DNA of 27,925 nt from JAQBQZ01 sp964554765 (GCA_964554765.1 CAZKPS010000009.1:1-27925); one strand, 5' to 3'; shown: positions 1-7,530, numbered from the stretch's first letter. Notes: generated from the letters alone by a model not told the origin. Translations and numbers: made by a program.

Positions 1-189
1 GACACTTTCCTTGAATTACACAAACGAGGTTGTTTTGTGATGCTTTCAAATTCAGATGCAAAGTTTATTAATGAAATTTATTCTGGGCACAAAGGTATCA
101 GAATTACAAAAGTAGAAGCTGGTAGAGCAATAAATTCAAAAGGGGATAAGAGAGGGAAGATTAAAGAGGTATTAATAACTAATTATTAA
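1..189 (+). CDS. C-terminal part of a D12-class (Dam-like) adenine-N6 DNA methyltransferase
   Basis: The frame is open from the first base to a TAA at 187-189, so only the last 62 residues are in the window. The tail matches the C-terminus of D12-class adenine methylases: a VMLSNSD strand, then GRAINSKGDKRG and the terminal LITNY. These enzymes transfer a methyl group from S-adenosylmethionine to adenine N6 in a short DNA target (GATC in Dam). The catalytic DPPY motif would lie upstream of the window. It is followed after only 7 bases by a PD-(D/E)XK endonuclease gene, so it most likely protects the host in a type II restriction-modification pair. The target sequence cannot be read from this fragment. 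Confidence 0.85.
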   Translation, partial: DTFLELHKRGCFVMLSNSDAKFINEIYSGHKGIRITKVEAGRAINSKGDKRGKIKEVLITNY

Positions 190-196
190 ATAATAT

Positions 197-727
197 ATGC
201 CAGTTCTAGGAGGTAAAGGGGGAGGTAATACAATTACAGGATTAAGATTTGAAAAGAAAACAGATATTCTCAGTCTTTTGAAATCCAAAAAAGATTATAA
301 GGTACTTAAAAATGTTGTTTTCTATCAGGACAAAGAGGTTGCAAAAAGTTTCAAGAAAAATGCTCTTTATAAATTTTTGGAAACCCAAGGTGTAAATTAC
401 AAAACTATACTTTCAAAAAAACTACTTCCAGATGAGGCTCTTTATGTGATCATCAATAATACACTTTTTGTAATTGAGATGAAGTTTCAAAGAGTTGCCG
501 GATCTGTCGATGAAAAGCTTCAGACTTGTGATTTTAAAAGAAAGCAGTATGCACGACTCATGGCACCGCTCAATATTGAGGTTGAATACATTTACATTTT
601 AAGTGATTGGTTTAGAAAAGCTGAATATAAAGATGTCTTAGATTATATAATATCAGTAGGATGTCAGTACTATTTTGAGTATTTACCATTGCAAAAGTTA
701 GGTTTACCAGTTCCAACTTCAGAATAA
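197..727 (+). CDS. PD-(D/E)XK type II restriction endonuclease, probable partner of the Dam-like methylase
   Basis: This 176-residue protein has a PD-(D/E)XK core: P78-D79, then E94-M95-K96 on a hydrophobic strand (FVIEMK), with a basic stretch around residues 108-117. The 15-residue gap between Asp and the E-x-K pair resembles EcoRI/MunI-like enzymes, but I cannot assign a specificity. The Gly-rich start (residues 5-10) precedes a conserved-looking NTITGLRFEKKTDI segment. It starts 7 bases after the methylase stop and its stop directly abuts the next gene, so it is translated from the same message. There is no Shine-Dalgarno sequence before the ATG. The nuclease class is well supported; pairing with the methylase follows from gene order. 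Confidence 0.7.
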   Translation: MPVLGGKGGGNTITGLRFEKKTDILSLLKSKKDYKVLKNVVFYQDKEVAKSFKKNALYKFLETQGVNYKTILSKKLLPDEALYVIINNTLFVIEMKFQRVAGSVDEKLQTCDFKRKQYARLMAPLNIEVEYIYILSDWFRKAEYKDVLDYIISVGCQYYFEYLPLQKLGLPVPTSE

Positions 728-2434
728 ATGAAAAAATTCTACGAAACAAAAGAGTATACGTTTTCTGGTTTGATTAGTTCTTATAAGAAAATTTTAATAC
801 CTAATTTTCAAAGATCCTACAAATGGGGGAGTAAGCAAATCACAGATTTTTTTTCCTCAATTGAGTCAAATGACCCTGGTTACTTTATTGGGAATATCGT
901 TTGTGTTATTGGTGAGAAAAAAAATGATTTCAGATTAACCATTGTTGATGGTCAACAACGTATAACCACAATTACACTATTACTGATTGCACTAAGAGAT
1001 TATGCAAAGGAAATATCAGTAGACTCAAAAGGCAATTCTGATGCGGCGGTAGAATGGATTTCTGAATTTTTAAAAGATAGAGACAAAAAAGAAAGACAAG
1101 ATTTTTATATACTAAAAGCAAGAAAGAAAAGTTACAATGATGTCTTAACTGACTTAATAGAAAATTCTTTCAGTGATAAAAAATATGATAAAGCTCAATT
1201 AATTTATCTGAGATCATACCGAAATTTAAAAAGCTTAATCGCAGATAAGGTTGGTAATGATTTTTCGAAATTGGAAGACTTTACAAACAAGGTTCTTGAC
1301 TTAGAAGTTATAGCTATTGTTTTAAATTCTGATAAAGATGTTTTTAATGCATTTGATGGTTTAAATTCAAAAGGTTTAGGTCTGTCAACGTCGGACCAGG
1401 TAAAAAATTATTTGTTCAGTCACGCAGAAAGATTAAATATATTAGATGAGGTGGAACAAAAATGGACAGAAATGGAAAATGATTTTGAGAAATCAAACCC
1501 CGATCTAATTACCAAATTTTTAAGGCATTTATGGATTGCAGACAATAAATATATTTCTGGGAAGGATTTATATGAGCAGCTCAAAAAAGATATCGATAGT
1601 AAAAAAACAACTAAGTCACTACTAGCGCATTGTGATTATGTTTTAGAGTACTCAAAATTTTATCTCGGTCTTAAATATAAGGCATTTGCACATTATTTAG
1701 ATGATATTGACGAATCAGCACGTACCACCCTTTTAAATTTCAGATTTTTGGACAATCAACAGGTATTTGAAATATTGTTGGCATTGTATAAAAAATACAA
1801 AAGCGACAAGCAGTTCCGGCCTAAGTTTTTTAGAGACATATCACAAATACTTTGGAATTTTTGTATTAGAACAAAATTTTTAATTGTAAGTCCTTCTAAA
1901 TACGAAAGAAACTTTGCTGATTACTGCAAGCTTATAAAAGTGACACCTGCCAATGATTTAATAAATAAGTCAAAGACTTTCTTTGAGTATCTCAGAAAAC
2001 TAACAAAGGACAGGGAGGTGTTTATTGAGGCGCTCACAGAAGATCTTACCTATACCAGTGATTCTGTTTTAACTGAATTTCTACTTAAAATTATTATTGA
2101 ACAAAATGAAAAAAATACCATTACCTTAACTGAAAAATCTATTGAACATATTCTTCCTCAGGAACCCAAGGAATGGGGATTAACGAAAAGAGATATTAAA
2201 GATTATGTACACAGTATAGGAAATTTGACGTTACTTCATCCCCATGATAATCAAAAGGCAAAAAACAAGAAAATTCAAGCAAAATGTAGTGAAATATATG
2301 AAAAATCACATTTTAAATTTAATAAAGATATATCTTTAAAATATAAGGATATATTTGCAATTGATTTTAAAGAGGCTATAAAGCAAAGGGGGCAAGATGT
2401 TGCTGAGCAGATATATTCGATAACCAAGATTTAA
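728..2434 (+). CDS. GmrSD-type nuclease with DUF262 and DUF1524 domains
   Basis: A 568-residue protein with the two-domain GmrSD layout. The N-terminal DUF262 (ParB/Srx-like NTPase) part shows IPNFQRSYKW at 24-33 and DGQQRIT at 74-80, the usual nucleotide-binding and hydrolysis motif. The C-terminal DUF1524 HNH-like part shows IEHILPQE at 472-479 and GNLTLL at 498-503. Family members include the type IV enzyme GmrSD, which cuts glucosylated hydroxymethylcytosine DNA, and the phosphorothioate-sensing SspE; both act against phage. The ATG directly follows the stop of the upstream endonuclease and the TAA overlaps the next ATG by one base, so it sits inside a modification operon. That position could mean it senses unmodified or differently modified DNA, but the substrate is unknown. 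Confidence 0.88.
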   Translation: MKKFYETKEYTFSGLISSYKKILIPNFQRSYKWGSKQITDFFSSIESNDPGYFIGNIVCVIGEKKNDFRLTIVDGQQRITTITLLLIALRDYAKEISVDSKGNSDAAVEWISEFLKDRDKKERQDFYILKARKKSYNDVLTDLIENSFSDKKYDKAQLIYLRSYRNLKSLIADKVGNDFSKLEDFTNKVLDLEVIAIVLNSDKDVFNAFDGLNSKGLGLSTSDQVKNYLFSHAERLNILDEVEQKWTEMENDFEKSNPDLITKFLRHLWIADNKYISGKDLYEQLKKDIDSKKTTKSLLAHCDYVLEYSKFYLGLKYKAFAHYLDDIDESARTTLLNFRFLDNQQVFEILLALYKKYKSDKQFRPKFFRDISQILWNFCIRTKFLIVSPSKYERNFADYCKLIKVTPANDLINKSKTFFEYLRKLTKDREVFIEALTEDLTYTSDSVLTEFLLKIIIEQNEKNTITLTEKSIEHILPQEPKEWGLTKRDIKDYVHSIGNLTLLHPHDNQKAKNKKIQAKCSEIYEKSHFKFNKDISLKYKDIFAIDFKEAIKQRGQDVAEQIYSITKI

Positions 2435-3158
2435 TGAAAGAATTAAAACTCCACCCAGAATCATTTGAGATGGAATGCACATCTGTGTGGGCTTTTCCTC
2501 GGCGCGGTAATTGGGCAACTCATACTTCTGATTGGCGAGGCAACTGGGCACCAGAGGTTGTTCGTAATCTAATACTACGATACTCAACTGAAGGTGAACA
2601 TTTGCTCGATTGCATGATTGGCGGAGGTACTACTGCTATTGAAGCCAAGATCCTTAATCGTCACATCACATGTGTTGATGTTAACAAAGAAGCACTCGAA
2701 CGCACAAAGAGAGTTTTAAATTTTAAAGTGGAAAACAAATCAAAACAGAGACTAGTTAAAGGTGACGCTCGGAATATGNNNNNNNNNNACTCACACATCC
2801 TCCGTATGCAGATATTATTAAATACAGCGATGGAATACTCGAAGATCTTTCCCAGATTCACGATATTGAAAAATTTGTCGATGAAATAGGAAAAGTGGCA
2901 AAAGAAATACATAGAGTATTAAAACCTGGTAAGTACTGCGCGATACTCATTGGTGATACACGTCGTAACAAAATGTACCAACCTCTGGCATTCAAGACGA
3001 TGCAAAAATTCTTGGATGTTGGATTTCAACTCAAAGAAGACATAATCAAGAGGCAGTTTAATTGCAAGGCTACAGGCTTTTGGGTAAAGAAATCACAAGA
3101 AGCAAATTTCTTACTCATTATGCACGAACATTTATTCATTTTTCAGAAGAATCATTAA
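2434..3158 (+). CDS. N4-cytosine/N6-adenine DNA methyltransferase, interrupted only by the N run
   Basis: Two apparent ORFs (2434-2889 and 2895-3158) are one gene. Before the N run the frame gives WAPEVVRNLILRYS (motif X-like), LLDCMIGGGTT (motif I, S-adenosylmethionine binding), CVDVN (II) and GDARN (III). After it, a different frame gives LTHPPYADIIKYS, the catalytic motif IV, starting at 2790, and runs on through RVLKPGKYCAILIGDTR to the stop at 3158. The shift arises because the placeholder of 10 Ns does not preserve frame. From the usual spacing between GDARN and THPPY, I infer that roughly 30-40 bases are missing. Motif order is X-I-IV with no target-recognition domain between I and IV, as in gamma-type arrangements. 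The start overlaps the previous stop (TAATG). It probably protects against the nuclease at 3177. Confidence 0.85.
2779..2788. other. assembly gap (10 N) inside the methyltransferase gene
   Basis: Ten Ns occupy these positions. The protein frame differs on the two sides (codons start at positions 1 mod 3 before and 0 mod 3 after), so the true missing length is not 10; it must be 2 modulo 3 (8, 11 ... 32, 35 ...). Family spacing favours about 30-40 bases. Confidence 0.97.
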
Positions 3159-3176
3159 AAATTAATTTGGTTATTC

Positions 3177-3632
3177 ATGCAAAGATACGAAAAGCAAATA
3201 ATAACTGAGATTTTTGTTCAAAACAGTCTAATAGATTATCTTAAAATGAATGGCTGGAGCAAGTCGCTCAAAAGTGCCGAGCTTTGGGAACAGGGTGTGG
3301 ACATTAAAGTGTGTAACAACAAATTTTCGAGATATTGGCTCATAGAAGCAAAAGGAGACCCTTCAGTAAATGTGAAGAATCCGTCAGGTAGCATGAGTAG
3401 CAGCTTTAATTCTGCACTAGGTCAAATCATAACAAGAATGCATACTGAGGGAGCTCGCGGATACAAGTACAGGTATAAATATGGAGTTGCATTTCCATTG
3501 TCATTCAAAAAAATGGTGCTCAAAAAAATTCCATATGATGTCATGGATAAATTAAACTTATATTTATTCTTTATTACAAACACAGGAGATGTGGAAATAA
3601 TTGATTGGAAGAAATTAAAAAACATCAAATGA
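3177..3632 (+). CDS. PD-(D/E)XK restriction endonuclease-like protein
   Basis: A 151-residue protein with a recognisable nuclease core: E38-Q-G-V-D42 on one strand, then YWLIEAKGD with E57 and K59, giving the D...E-x-K triad. A later helix, SALGQIITRM (79-88), carries the glutamine that often follows the core in this superfold. It begins 18 bases after the methyltransferase stop and overlaps the next gene by four bases. The likely role is the restriction partner of the methyltransferase just upstream, cutting DNA that lacks its methyl mark. The fold is well supported; the pairing rests on gene order, and the recognition site is unknown. Confidence 0.68.
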   Translation: MQRYEKQIITEIFVQNSLIDYLKMNGWSKSLKSAELWEQGVDIKVCNNKFSRYWLIEAKGDPSVNVKNPSGSMSSSFNSALGQIITRMHTEGARGYKYRYKYGVAFPLSFKKMVLKKIPYDVMDKLNLYLFFITNTGDVEIIDWKKLKNIK

Positions 3633-4111
3633 ATGCAAACTCAAAAACCGAATACGGTCGTCCTACAACAGAAAAAGCTACATTTCTCATCCGATGTCGG
3701 GCGGTGATTGTGTGTGGAGACAAGATACTCGCAGTCAAACATTTTGAAGGTGCGACATATTATGCACTCCCAGGTGGCCGAATGGAAAAGGGCGAGAGTC
3801 CACTCGAATGTATGAAGAGGGAAGTTAAAGAGGAATTGAATGTAGAGATACAGAATCCAGAACTTAAATACATCTACCAATGGAAAGGTGAGGGAGATGA
3901 GGAAAATCTTGAATTTGTCTTCATTGTTAAAGATGAACTTAAAGAATCTGATATTGATGTGAGAAGTGGTTCTCATGCATTTGAGATATTTGAGGCCCGT
4001 TGGGTCGGCAGAAACGAAGAGGCGAATTATACACTCTATCCGAATGCAGTAATAAAGGATTTCCGAGAGAATAATTTTGAATTTAGCGGAGTGAAATTCG
4101 TGAGAGAGTAG
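3629..4111 (+). CDS. Nudix hydrolase
   Basis: The Nudix box is clear: G50-R-M-E-K-G-E56 followed by REVKEELNV (64-72), matching G-x5-E-x7-REUxEExGU except that the final Gly is Asn71. It is preceded by the usual YYALPGG strand. Nudix enzymes hydrolyse a nucleoside diphosphate linked to another group. I place the start at the ATG at 3629, which overlaps the stop of the upstream nuclease as ATGA; an earlier in-frame ATG at 3605 would overlap that gene by 28 bases. Translational coupling ties it to the restriction operon, although Nudix genes are also common as unrelated neighbours. The substrate cannot be predicted from the sequence. Confidence 0.85.
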   Translation: MNANSKTEYGRPTTEKATFLIRCRAVIVCGDKILAVKHFEGATYYALPGGRMEKGESPLECMKREVKEELNVEIQNPELKYIYQWKGEGDEENLEFVFIVKDELKESDIDVRSGSHAFEIFEARWVGRNEEANYTLYPNAVIKDFRENNFEFSGVKFVRE

Positions 4112-4134
4112 TATATTTGTGATAGGATGTAGAT

Positions 4135-4194
4135 ATGGCTTCAAAACTTAACCCCAAAGGAATCCTTACAGGTTCAATTATTATTCTCCTATAA
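4135..4194 (+). CDS. possible 19-residue peptide or relic of a membrane-protein start
   Basis: ATG at 4135 opens a short frame, MASKLNPKGILTGSIIILL, ending in TAA at 4192-4194. It looks like the positively charged start and first half of an N-terminal membrane helix, cut off by the stop. It could be a short leader peptide, a truncated relic or chance. Its stop overlaps the -10-like TATAAC before the 4205 gene. No Shine-Dalgarno sequence is visible. Confidence 0.2.
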   Translation: MASKLNPKGILTGSIIILL

Positions 4195-4195
4195 C
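4190..4195 (+). promoter_or_regulatory. -10 box of the McrB-N/NucS-like gene
   Basis: TATAAC lies 9 bases before the ATG at 4205, the same short spacing seen at several other genes in the window. No convincing -35 is visible. Confidence 0.4.
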
Positions 4196-4204
4196 AAATT
4201 AAAT

Positions 4205-5401
4205 ATGATTGATCAAGAAAAAATCCAAGAATGGGTTCGAATATATCTAAAACATATCCAAGAAGTATCTTTGGAACACCATGTTGAAAAAGAAGAGGGA
4301 TATAAGTTCCTATCTATCAACACTTTTCTTCAGCACTTTAACCTCGCGGATCCCGATCTTGTAGGTATGCTGGGGCGTGCAATATTCCCAAACAATCTAG
4401 TTGTGGGTGCAATGTATTGGCCTCGCAAGATGCTACTTATATATGCTGAGGAGTATCCTAACGAAACTAGAGAAGCTCTCCAGTATCTATACGATGAATC
4501 ACTTAACTTGTATGATCGCATCACTAGAACGGCAGAATCATTCAAAATGATAAACGATAAAAGAAACACAAAACTCGGAACGGCTGCAAATTCATATATC
4601 GGACTTCGATTTATAAGTTTATTGCTTGGATTTAGATATCCTGATAAATGTAATGCACTTAAGCCAGTGGAGTGGAAGTCCTTCGCTCGATTTATTGACC
4701 CTGGATTTACAATACCGAACCATACAACAGCAGGTGAGCAATACAAACTCTATGAGCCATATATCGAAGCTTTACGACTACATATCAAGGACAGGGAGGA
4801 CATGAGGATTATAAAGGAAGCTTTGACTCGAGGACTATCTTTTGACGATTCTGAGAGTCGCTGGATGACTCAGGATGTCATATATGTAACATCTAGAGTA
4901 CTTGGTGAGGAGAAGTCGAATCAGAGACAGGTTGTAGTACCAACCCCTCAAAATGATGAAGTTGTATCTGATGTTACAACAGATGAGGAGGATGGAACAG
5001 GATTTATGCCTCTAGAAAAATATCTTGAGGAGTACATAATGAAAAATTGGGACATAGTGGACTTTGGAGAAAAACTAACGATTTATAGAGATGAAGACGG
5101 CACACCAGGACAACAATATGTTACCGATGTTGGTATTATCGACATTCTCGCTAGGGATGCACAGGAAAATTTTGTTGTGATAGAACTCAAACGTGCAGAA
5201 TCAAATTATCACACTGTAGGGCAAGTGCTGAACTATATGACATGGGTAGAAGAAAATCTCGTAGTAGGTAATGAAAAAGTAAGAGGAATGATAGTTGTGG
5301 GTAAGGCAGACAATACCCTAAAGTCTGCATTGAGACAGGTGGCAGATAAGGTGATATTGAAAGAATATAAAATCAAGTTAATACTCAATAACTCAAAATA
5401 A
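4205..5401 (+). CDS. McrB-like N-terminal region fused to a NucS-like PD-(D/E)XK nuclease
   Basis: A 398-residue protein in two parts. Residues 270-395 look like the NucS/DUF91 C-terminal nuclease: YVTDVGIIDIL with D313, VVIELKR with E327 and K329, then VGQVLNYMTWV with Q340, the D/E-x-K/Q active-site set. Residues 1-230 contain NNLVVGAMYWPRKMLLIYAEEYP (split: NNLVVG at 63-68, WPRKML at 72-77, YAEEYP at 80-85), a YDESLNLYDRI segment and GFRYPDKCNALKP, which resemble the region preceding the AAA+ GTPase in McrB-related restriction proteins. An acidic, Thr-rich linker (about 240-265) joins them. No AAA+ motor is present. A role as a modification- or structure-dependent DNA nuclease is inferred. 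The DUF1801 gene follows 5 bases later. Confidence 0.72.
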   Translation: MIDQEKIQEWVRIYLKHIQEVSLEHHVEKEEGYKFLSINTFLQHFNLADPDLVGMLGRAIFPNNLVVGAMYWPRKMLLIYAEEYPNETREALQYLYDESLNLYDRITRTAESFKMINDKRNTKLGTAANSYIGLRFISLLLGFRYPDKCNALKPVEWKSFARFIDPGFTIPNHTTAGEQYKLYEPYIEALRLHIKDREDMRIIKEALTRGLSFDDSESRWMTQDVIYVTSRVLGEEKSNQRQVVVPTPQNDEVVSDVTTDEEDGTGFMPLEKYLEEYIMKNWDIVDFGEKLTIYRDEDGTPGQQYVTDVGIIDILARDAQENFVVIELKRAESNYHTVGQVLNYMTWVEENLVVGNEKVRGMIVVGKADNTLKSALRQVADKVILKEYKIKLILNNSK

Positions 5402-5406
5402 TCATC

Positions 5407-5769
5407 ATGAAATCATACAAATCAATATCTGAATATATAAAAGGGGAGAAGGGTGAGGTAAAAGAGAAACTTGAGGAGATGCTCGCACTTTCTCGTAAAC
5501 TAGTACCGAAGAGCGAGGAGACTATTCGCTATGGGATACCTACGATTCGCCTGAATGACAGCAATCTTTTTCACTTCGCATCTATGAAGGGACATTTTGG
5601 ATTCTATCCCACTTCGAGTGGAGTGAAGGCATTTGAAACGGAACTCCAGAAGCTAAAGCTCAGCTACTCTAAGGGGTGTATTAGACTACCGTATGATAAG
5701 CCTCTCCCAATCGCGCTCTTAAAGAAGATAATCATGTTCAGACTAAAAGAGTTAAAAAATAATAAATAA
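5407..5769 (+). CDS. DUF1801 (YdhG-like) domain protein
   Basis: A 120-residue protein covering the whole DUF1801 fold: KSISEYI near the start, the E-T-I-R-Y-G-I-P-T segment at 38-46, HFASMKGHFGFYP at 56-68, and the closing IRLPYDKPLP before a basic helix. The family is widespread and structurally frataxin/YjbR-like; an iron-chaperone role has been proposed but is not established. It starts 5 bases after the nuclease fusion and probably shares its transcript. Nothing links it to defence except position. Confidence 0.82.
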   Translation: MKSYKSISEYIKGEKGEVKEKLEEMLALSRKLVPKSEETIRYGIPTIRLNDSNLFHFASMKGHFGFYPTSSGVKAFETELQKLKLSYSKGCIRLPYDKPLPIALLKKIIMFRLKELKNNK

Positions 5770-5775
5770 TACTAT

Positions 5776-5817
5776 TTGACTATATATTTCATAAGGATAT
5801 AATCCCACACGGAGGAC
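5776..5817 (+). promoter_or_regulatory. sigma70-type promoter and Shine-Dalgarno sequence of the gene at 5825
   Basis: TTGACT (5776-5781), a 16-base spacer, TATAAT (5798-5803), then GGAGGA (5812-5817) 7 bases before the ATG. This is the clearest promoter plus ribosome-binding site in the window; most other genes lack a Shine-Dalgarno sequence. Confidence 0.8.
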
Positions 5818-5824
5818 ATCCACT

Positions 5825-6259
5825 ATGAACATTCACGTCAAAGACCTACTAATCGGGATTGCTGTCGCAACAGTGATTATTCTCATCGGCATTTACATCC
5901 TGAAATGCATCCTGAGCGACAAAAAAGTCAGGAATGAAATCGGTGAAGGAGAAAAGGAGAGAAAAAAAATCCATGAGGCAATCAAGTTTTTTGATAGACT
6001 ACCTCAAGTTGAAATGACACAGACAGAATTCGATTCATTACCCGAATCCACTGAGATCAATCGAATGACCTGCGAGCTGGATACAAGGTTCAGGTACCCG
6101 CCACATCCTGGGCTCGAACATTTCAAAATCATCGGAGTGGTTGTCGATGCATACAATGCTCTTGAGAGTCAGTGCGGAGGATGGGCGCTGAGTATGCCGA
6201 CCGAGCCTGGCTCAGGTCAACGATTTACGAACAGGTATTGTGTCAGAATCACAATCTAA
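5825..6259 (+). CDS. hypothetical single-pass membrane protein
   Basis: A 144-residue protein with one strong N-terminal membrane helix (about residues 8-28), a lysine/glutamate-rich stretch (34-50) and a soluble C-terminal part with three cysteines (C83, C117, C139, counted approximately) and a PPHPGLEHF segment. I recognise no family. It forms a complete solitary unit: consensus-like promoter, Shine-Dalgarno sequence, ORF and a terminator just after the stop. Its third codon positions are richer in G and C than those of its neighbours, which hints at recent acquisition or stronger translational selection. Confidence 0.7.
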   Translation: MNIHVKDLLIGIAVATVIILIGIYILKCILSDKKVRNEIGEGEKERKKIHEAIKFFDRLPQVEMTQTEFDSLPESTEINRMTCELDTRFRYPPHPGLEHFKIIGVVVDAYNALESQCGGWALSMPTEPGSGQRFTNRYCVRITI

Positions 6260-6262
6260 CAG

Positions 6263-6291
6263 GATCTCCGTATTTGCGGGGGTTCTTTTTT
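6263..6291 (+). terminator. probable intrinsic terminator after the gene at 5825
   Basis: CTCCG pairs with CGGGG around a TATTTG loop (one G-T pair), extendable with GA/TC, then TTCTTTTTT at 6283-6291. It directly follows the stop at 6259. Confidence 0.55.
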
Positions 6292-6307
6292 GTTATATTA
6301 TTACCCT

Positions 6308-6586
6308 GTGAAATCCTATGTCATCAAATCCAAAGTATGGCTCTATCCTGGTGCGGGAGGATGGCATTTCGTAAATCTCGATAAAAATATGTCTGCAATA
6401 ATCCGCACCAAACATCCAAAGGGATTTGTAAAGATAAGAGCAAAAGTAGGAAGGACTGAGTGGGACACCTCACTCTTCCCACACAAAGAGTCCGAATGCT
6501 ATCTTCTTTCCATCAAGTCACAGATTCGCAAGAAGGAAGATATCTGGGAGGGGGATAGTATTAAAGTGTCTTTCGTATTGTTGTAA
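6308..6586 (+). CDS. DUF1905 domain protein
   Basis: A 92-residue protein spanning the DUF1905 family: SKVWLYPGAGGWHFV at the start, then a KGFVKIRAKVG strand, TEWDTSLFP, YLLSIKSQIRKKE and a closing WEGDSIKVSF. This matches the family's typical whole length; the function is unknown. I choose the GTG at 6308 because the upstream in-frame TTG at 6290 lies inside the preceding terminator's T-run and would add six residues absent from the family core. No promoter is obvious, so some read-through from upstream is possible. Confidence 0.8.
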   Translation: MKSYVIKSKVWLYPGAGGWHFVNLDKNMSAIIRTKHPKGFVKIRAKVGRTEWDTSLFPHKESECYLLSIKSQIRKKEDIWEGDSIKVSFVLL

Positions 6587-6633
6587 TTTTTTATAGATTA
6601 TTTACTACTTGACTATTCATTACTTATCTACCT

Positions 6634-6861
6634 ATGCTTATCGACTGCAGAACCAAAGAAGAATTCAACGAAGGGCACCGTGAGGGTGCTATCAATATTC
6701 CTGTAGAGGGTATTATGAGAGGGGAGTTAGGGGTACTCGAGAATATTCCAAAAGACACAGAGATTAATTGCTATTGTGCATCAGGAGCTCGATCAAGTAT
6801 TGCTAAGCAGATCCTCGTTTCAAAAGGCTACATCAATGTCCACAACCTTGGAGGATTTTAA
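6634..6861 (+). CDS. single-domain rhodanese-like sulfurtransferase
   Basis: A 75-residue minimal rhodanese. It opens with the MLIDCRTKEEF strand and EGHREGAINIP, the hallmark first half, and carries the active-site loop C48-A-S-G-A-R53 (CxxGxR), where the cysteine takes a persulfide. It ends in NVHNLGGF, the usual final strand. It is shorter than typical 100-residue GlpE/PspE proteins because it lacks the N-terminal leader. It could pass sulfur to thiols or act in redox signalling. The aquaporin gene that follows has its own -10 box overlapping this gene's stop. Confidence 0.88.
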   Translation: MLIDCRTKEEFNEGHREGAINIPVEGIMRGELGVLENIPKDTEINCYCASGARSSIAKQILVSKGYINVHNLGGF

Positions 6862-6870
6862 TGATATAAT
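6862..6870 (+). promoter_or_regulatory. extended -10 (TGATATAAT) of the aquaporin gene
   Basis: A perfect TGn-TATAAT overlapping the rhodanese stop codon. The ATG lies 31 bases downstream, giving a short leader, unlike the other copies of this motif. Confidence 0.55.
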
Positions 6871-6901
6871 TACTACGCAAATTATTATTAATTATTTTAA
6901 T

Positions 6902-7504
6902 ATGTTCAAAAAATATTTAGCAGAATTTATTGGCACATTCGCACTCGCTATCACTGTGCTTGTGGCACTCGCTGATACTCGAGCACTTCCTTTGAGTATC
7001 CCTGTAATCGCAGGACTCGTAGTAGGACTTTTTGTTTATACTATTGGTGCAATCTCGGGTACGCATTTGAACCCGTCTGTGACTCTCGGACTCTACTCAG
7101 TAAAGAAGATCTCGCTCTATGATGCAATGAATTATATTATTGCTCAAATACTAGGAGCATCCTTTGCAATATTTGTCGCATATATGTACGACATATCAAG
7201 TCCTATAAGTCCTGATGAACCAAGTCTCTCAATATTTGTCGCAGAGATGATCGGTGCGTTTATCCTCAACTTTGGTATTGCATCCATTGTGTACGGCAAA
7301 GTATCAGATGTAGCATCAGGGATTGTCATCGGTGGATCACTCACACTCGGTATCATTGTCGCATCACTACTCGGTGCAAACGGAATATTGAATCCTGCTG
7401 TAGCACTCGCACTCAATTCGCTCACACTACTCTATATCCTCGCACCCATCGCAGGATCTATCGGAGCGTATCATGCATACAAATATCTAGTCAGTAGTCG
7501 GTAG
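6902..7504 (+). CDS. aquaporin / MIP-family channel with divergent signature motifs
   Basis: A 200-residue, six-helix membrane protein with the internal duplication of the MIP family: SGTHLNPSV (52-60) in the first half and GILNPAVAL (161-169) in the second. MIP channels pass water or small neutral solutes. The first NPA is NPS, and the arginine that normally follows the second NPA and forms the selectivity filter is Val167, so the pore is probably wider or less polar than AqpZ or GlpF. I start at the ATG at 6902; a longer frame reaches back to 6776 but overlaps the rhodanese and adds 42 non-family residues. A strong hairpin terminator follows at 7531. Confidence 0.85.
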   Translation: MFKKYLAEFIGTFALAITVLVALADTRALPLSIPVIAGLVVGLFVYTIGAISGTHLNPSVTLGLYSVKKISLYDAMNYIIAQILGASFAIFVAYMYDISSPISPDEPSLSIFVAEMIGAFILNFGIASIVYGKVSDVASGIVIGGSLTLGIIVASLLGANGILNPAVALALNSLTLLYILAPIAGSIGAYHAYKYLVSSR

Positions 7505-7530
7505 TTTATAGTTGATAGTGAATCTAAAAC

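Noticed and set aside
2661..2912. Minus-strand ORF spanning the N run
   Set aside because: Reads through ambiguous bases and is a shadow of the methyltransferase.
6776..6901. 42-residue N-terminal extension of the aquaporin
   Set aside because: Overlaps the rhodanese gene in another frame, lies across the promoter and adds no family sequence.
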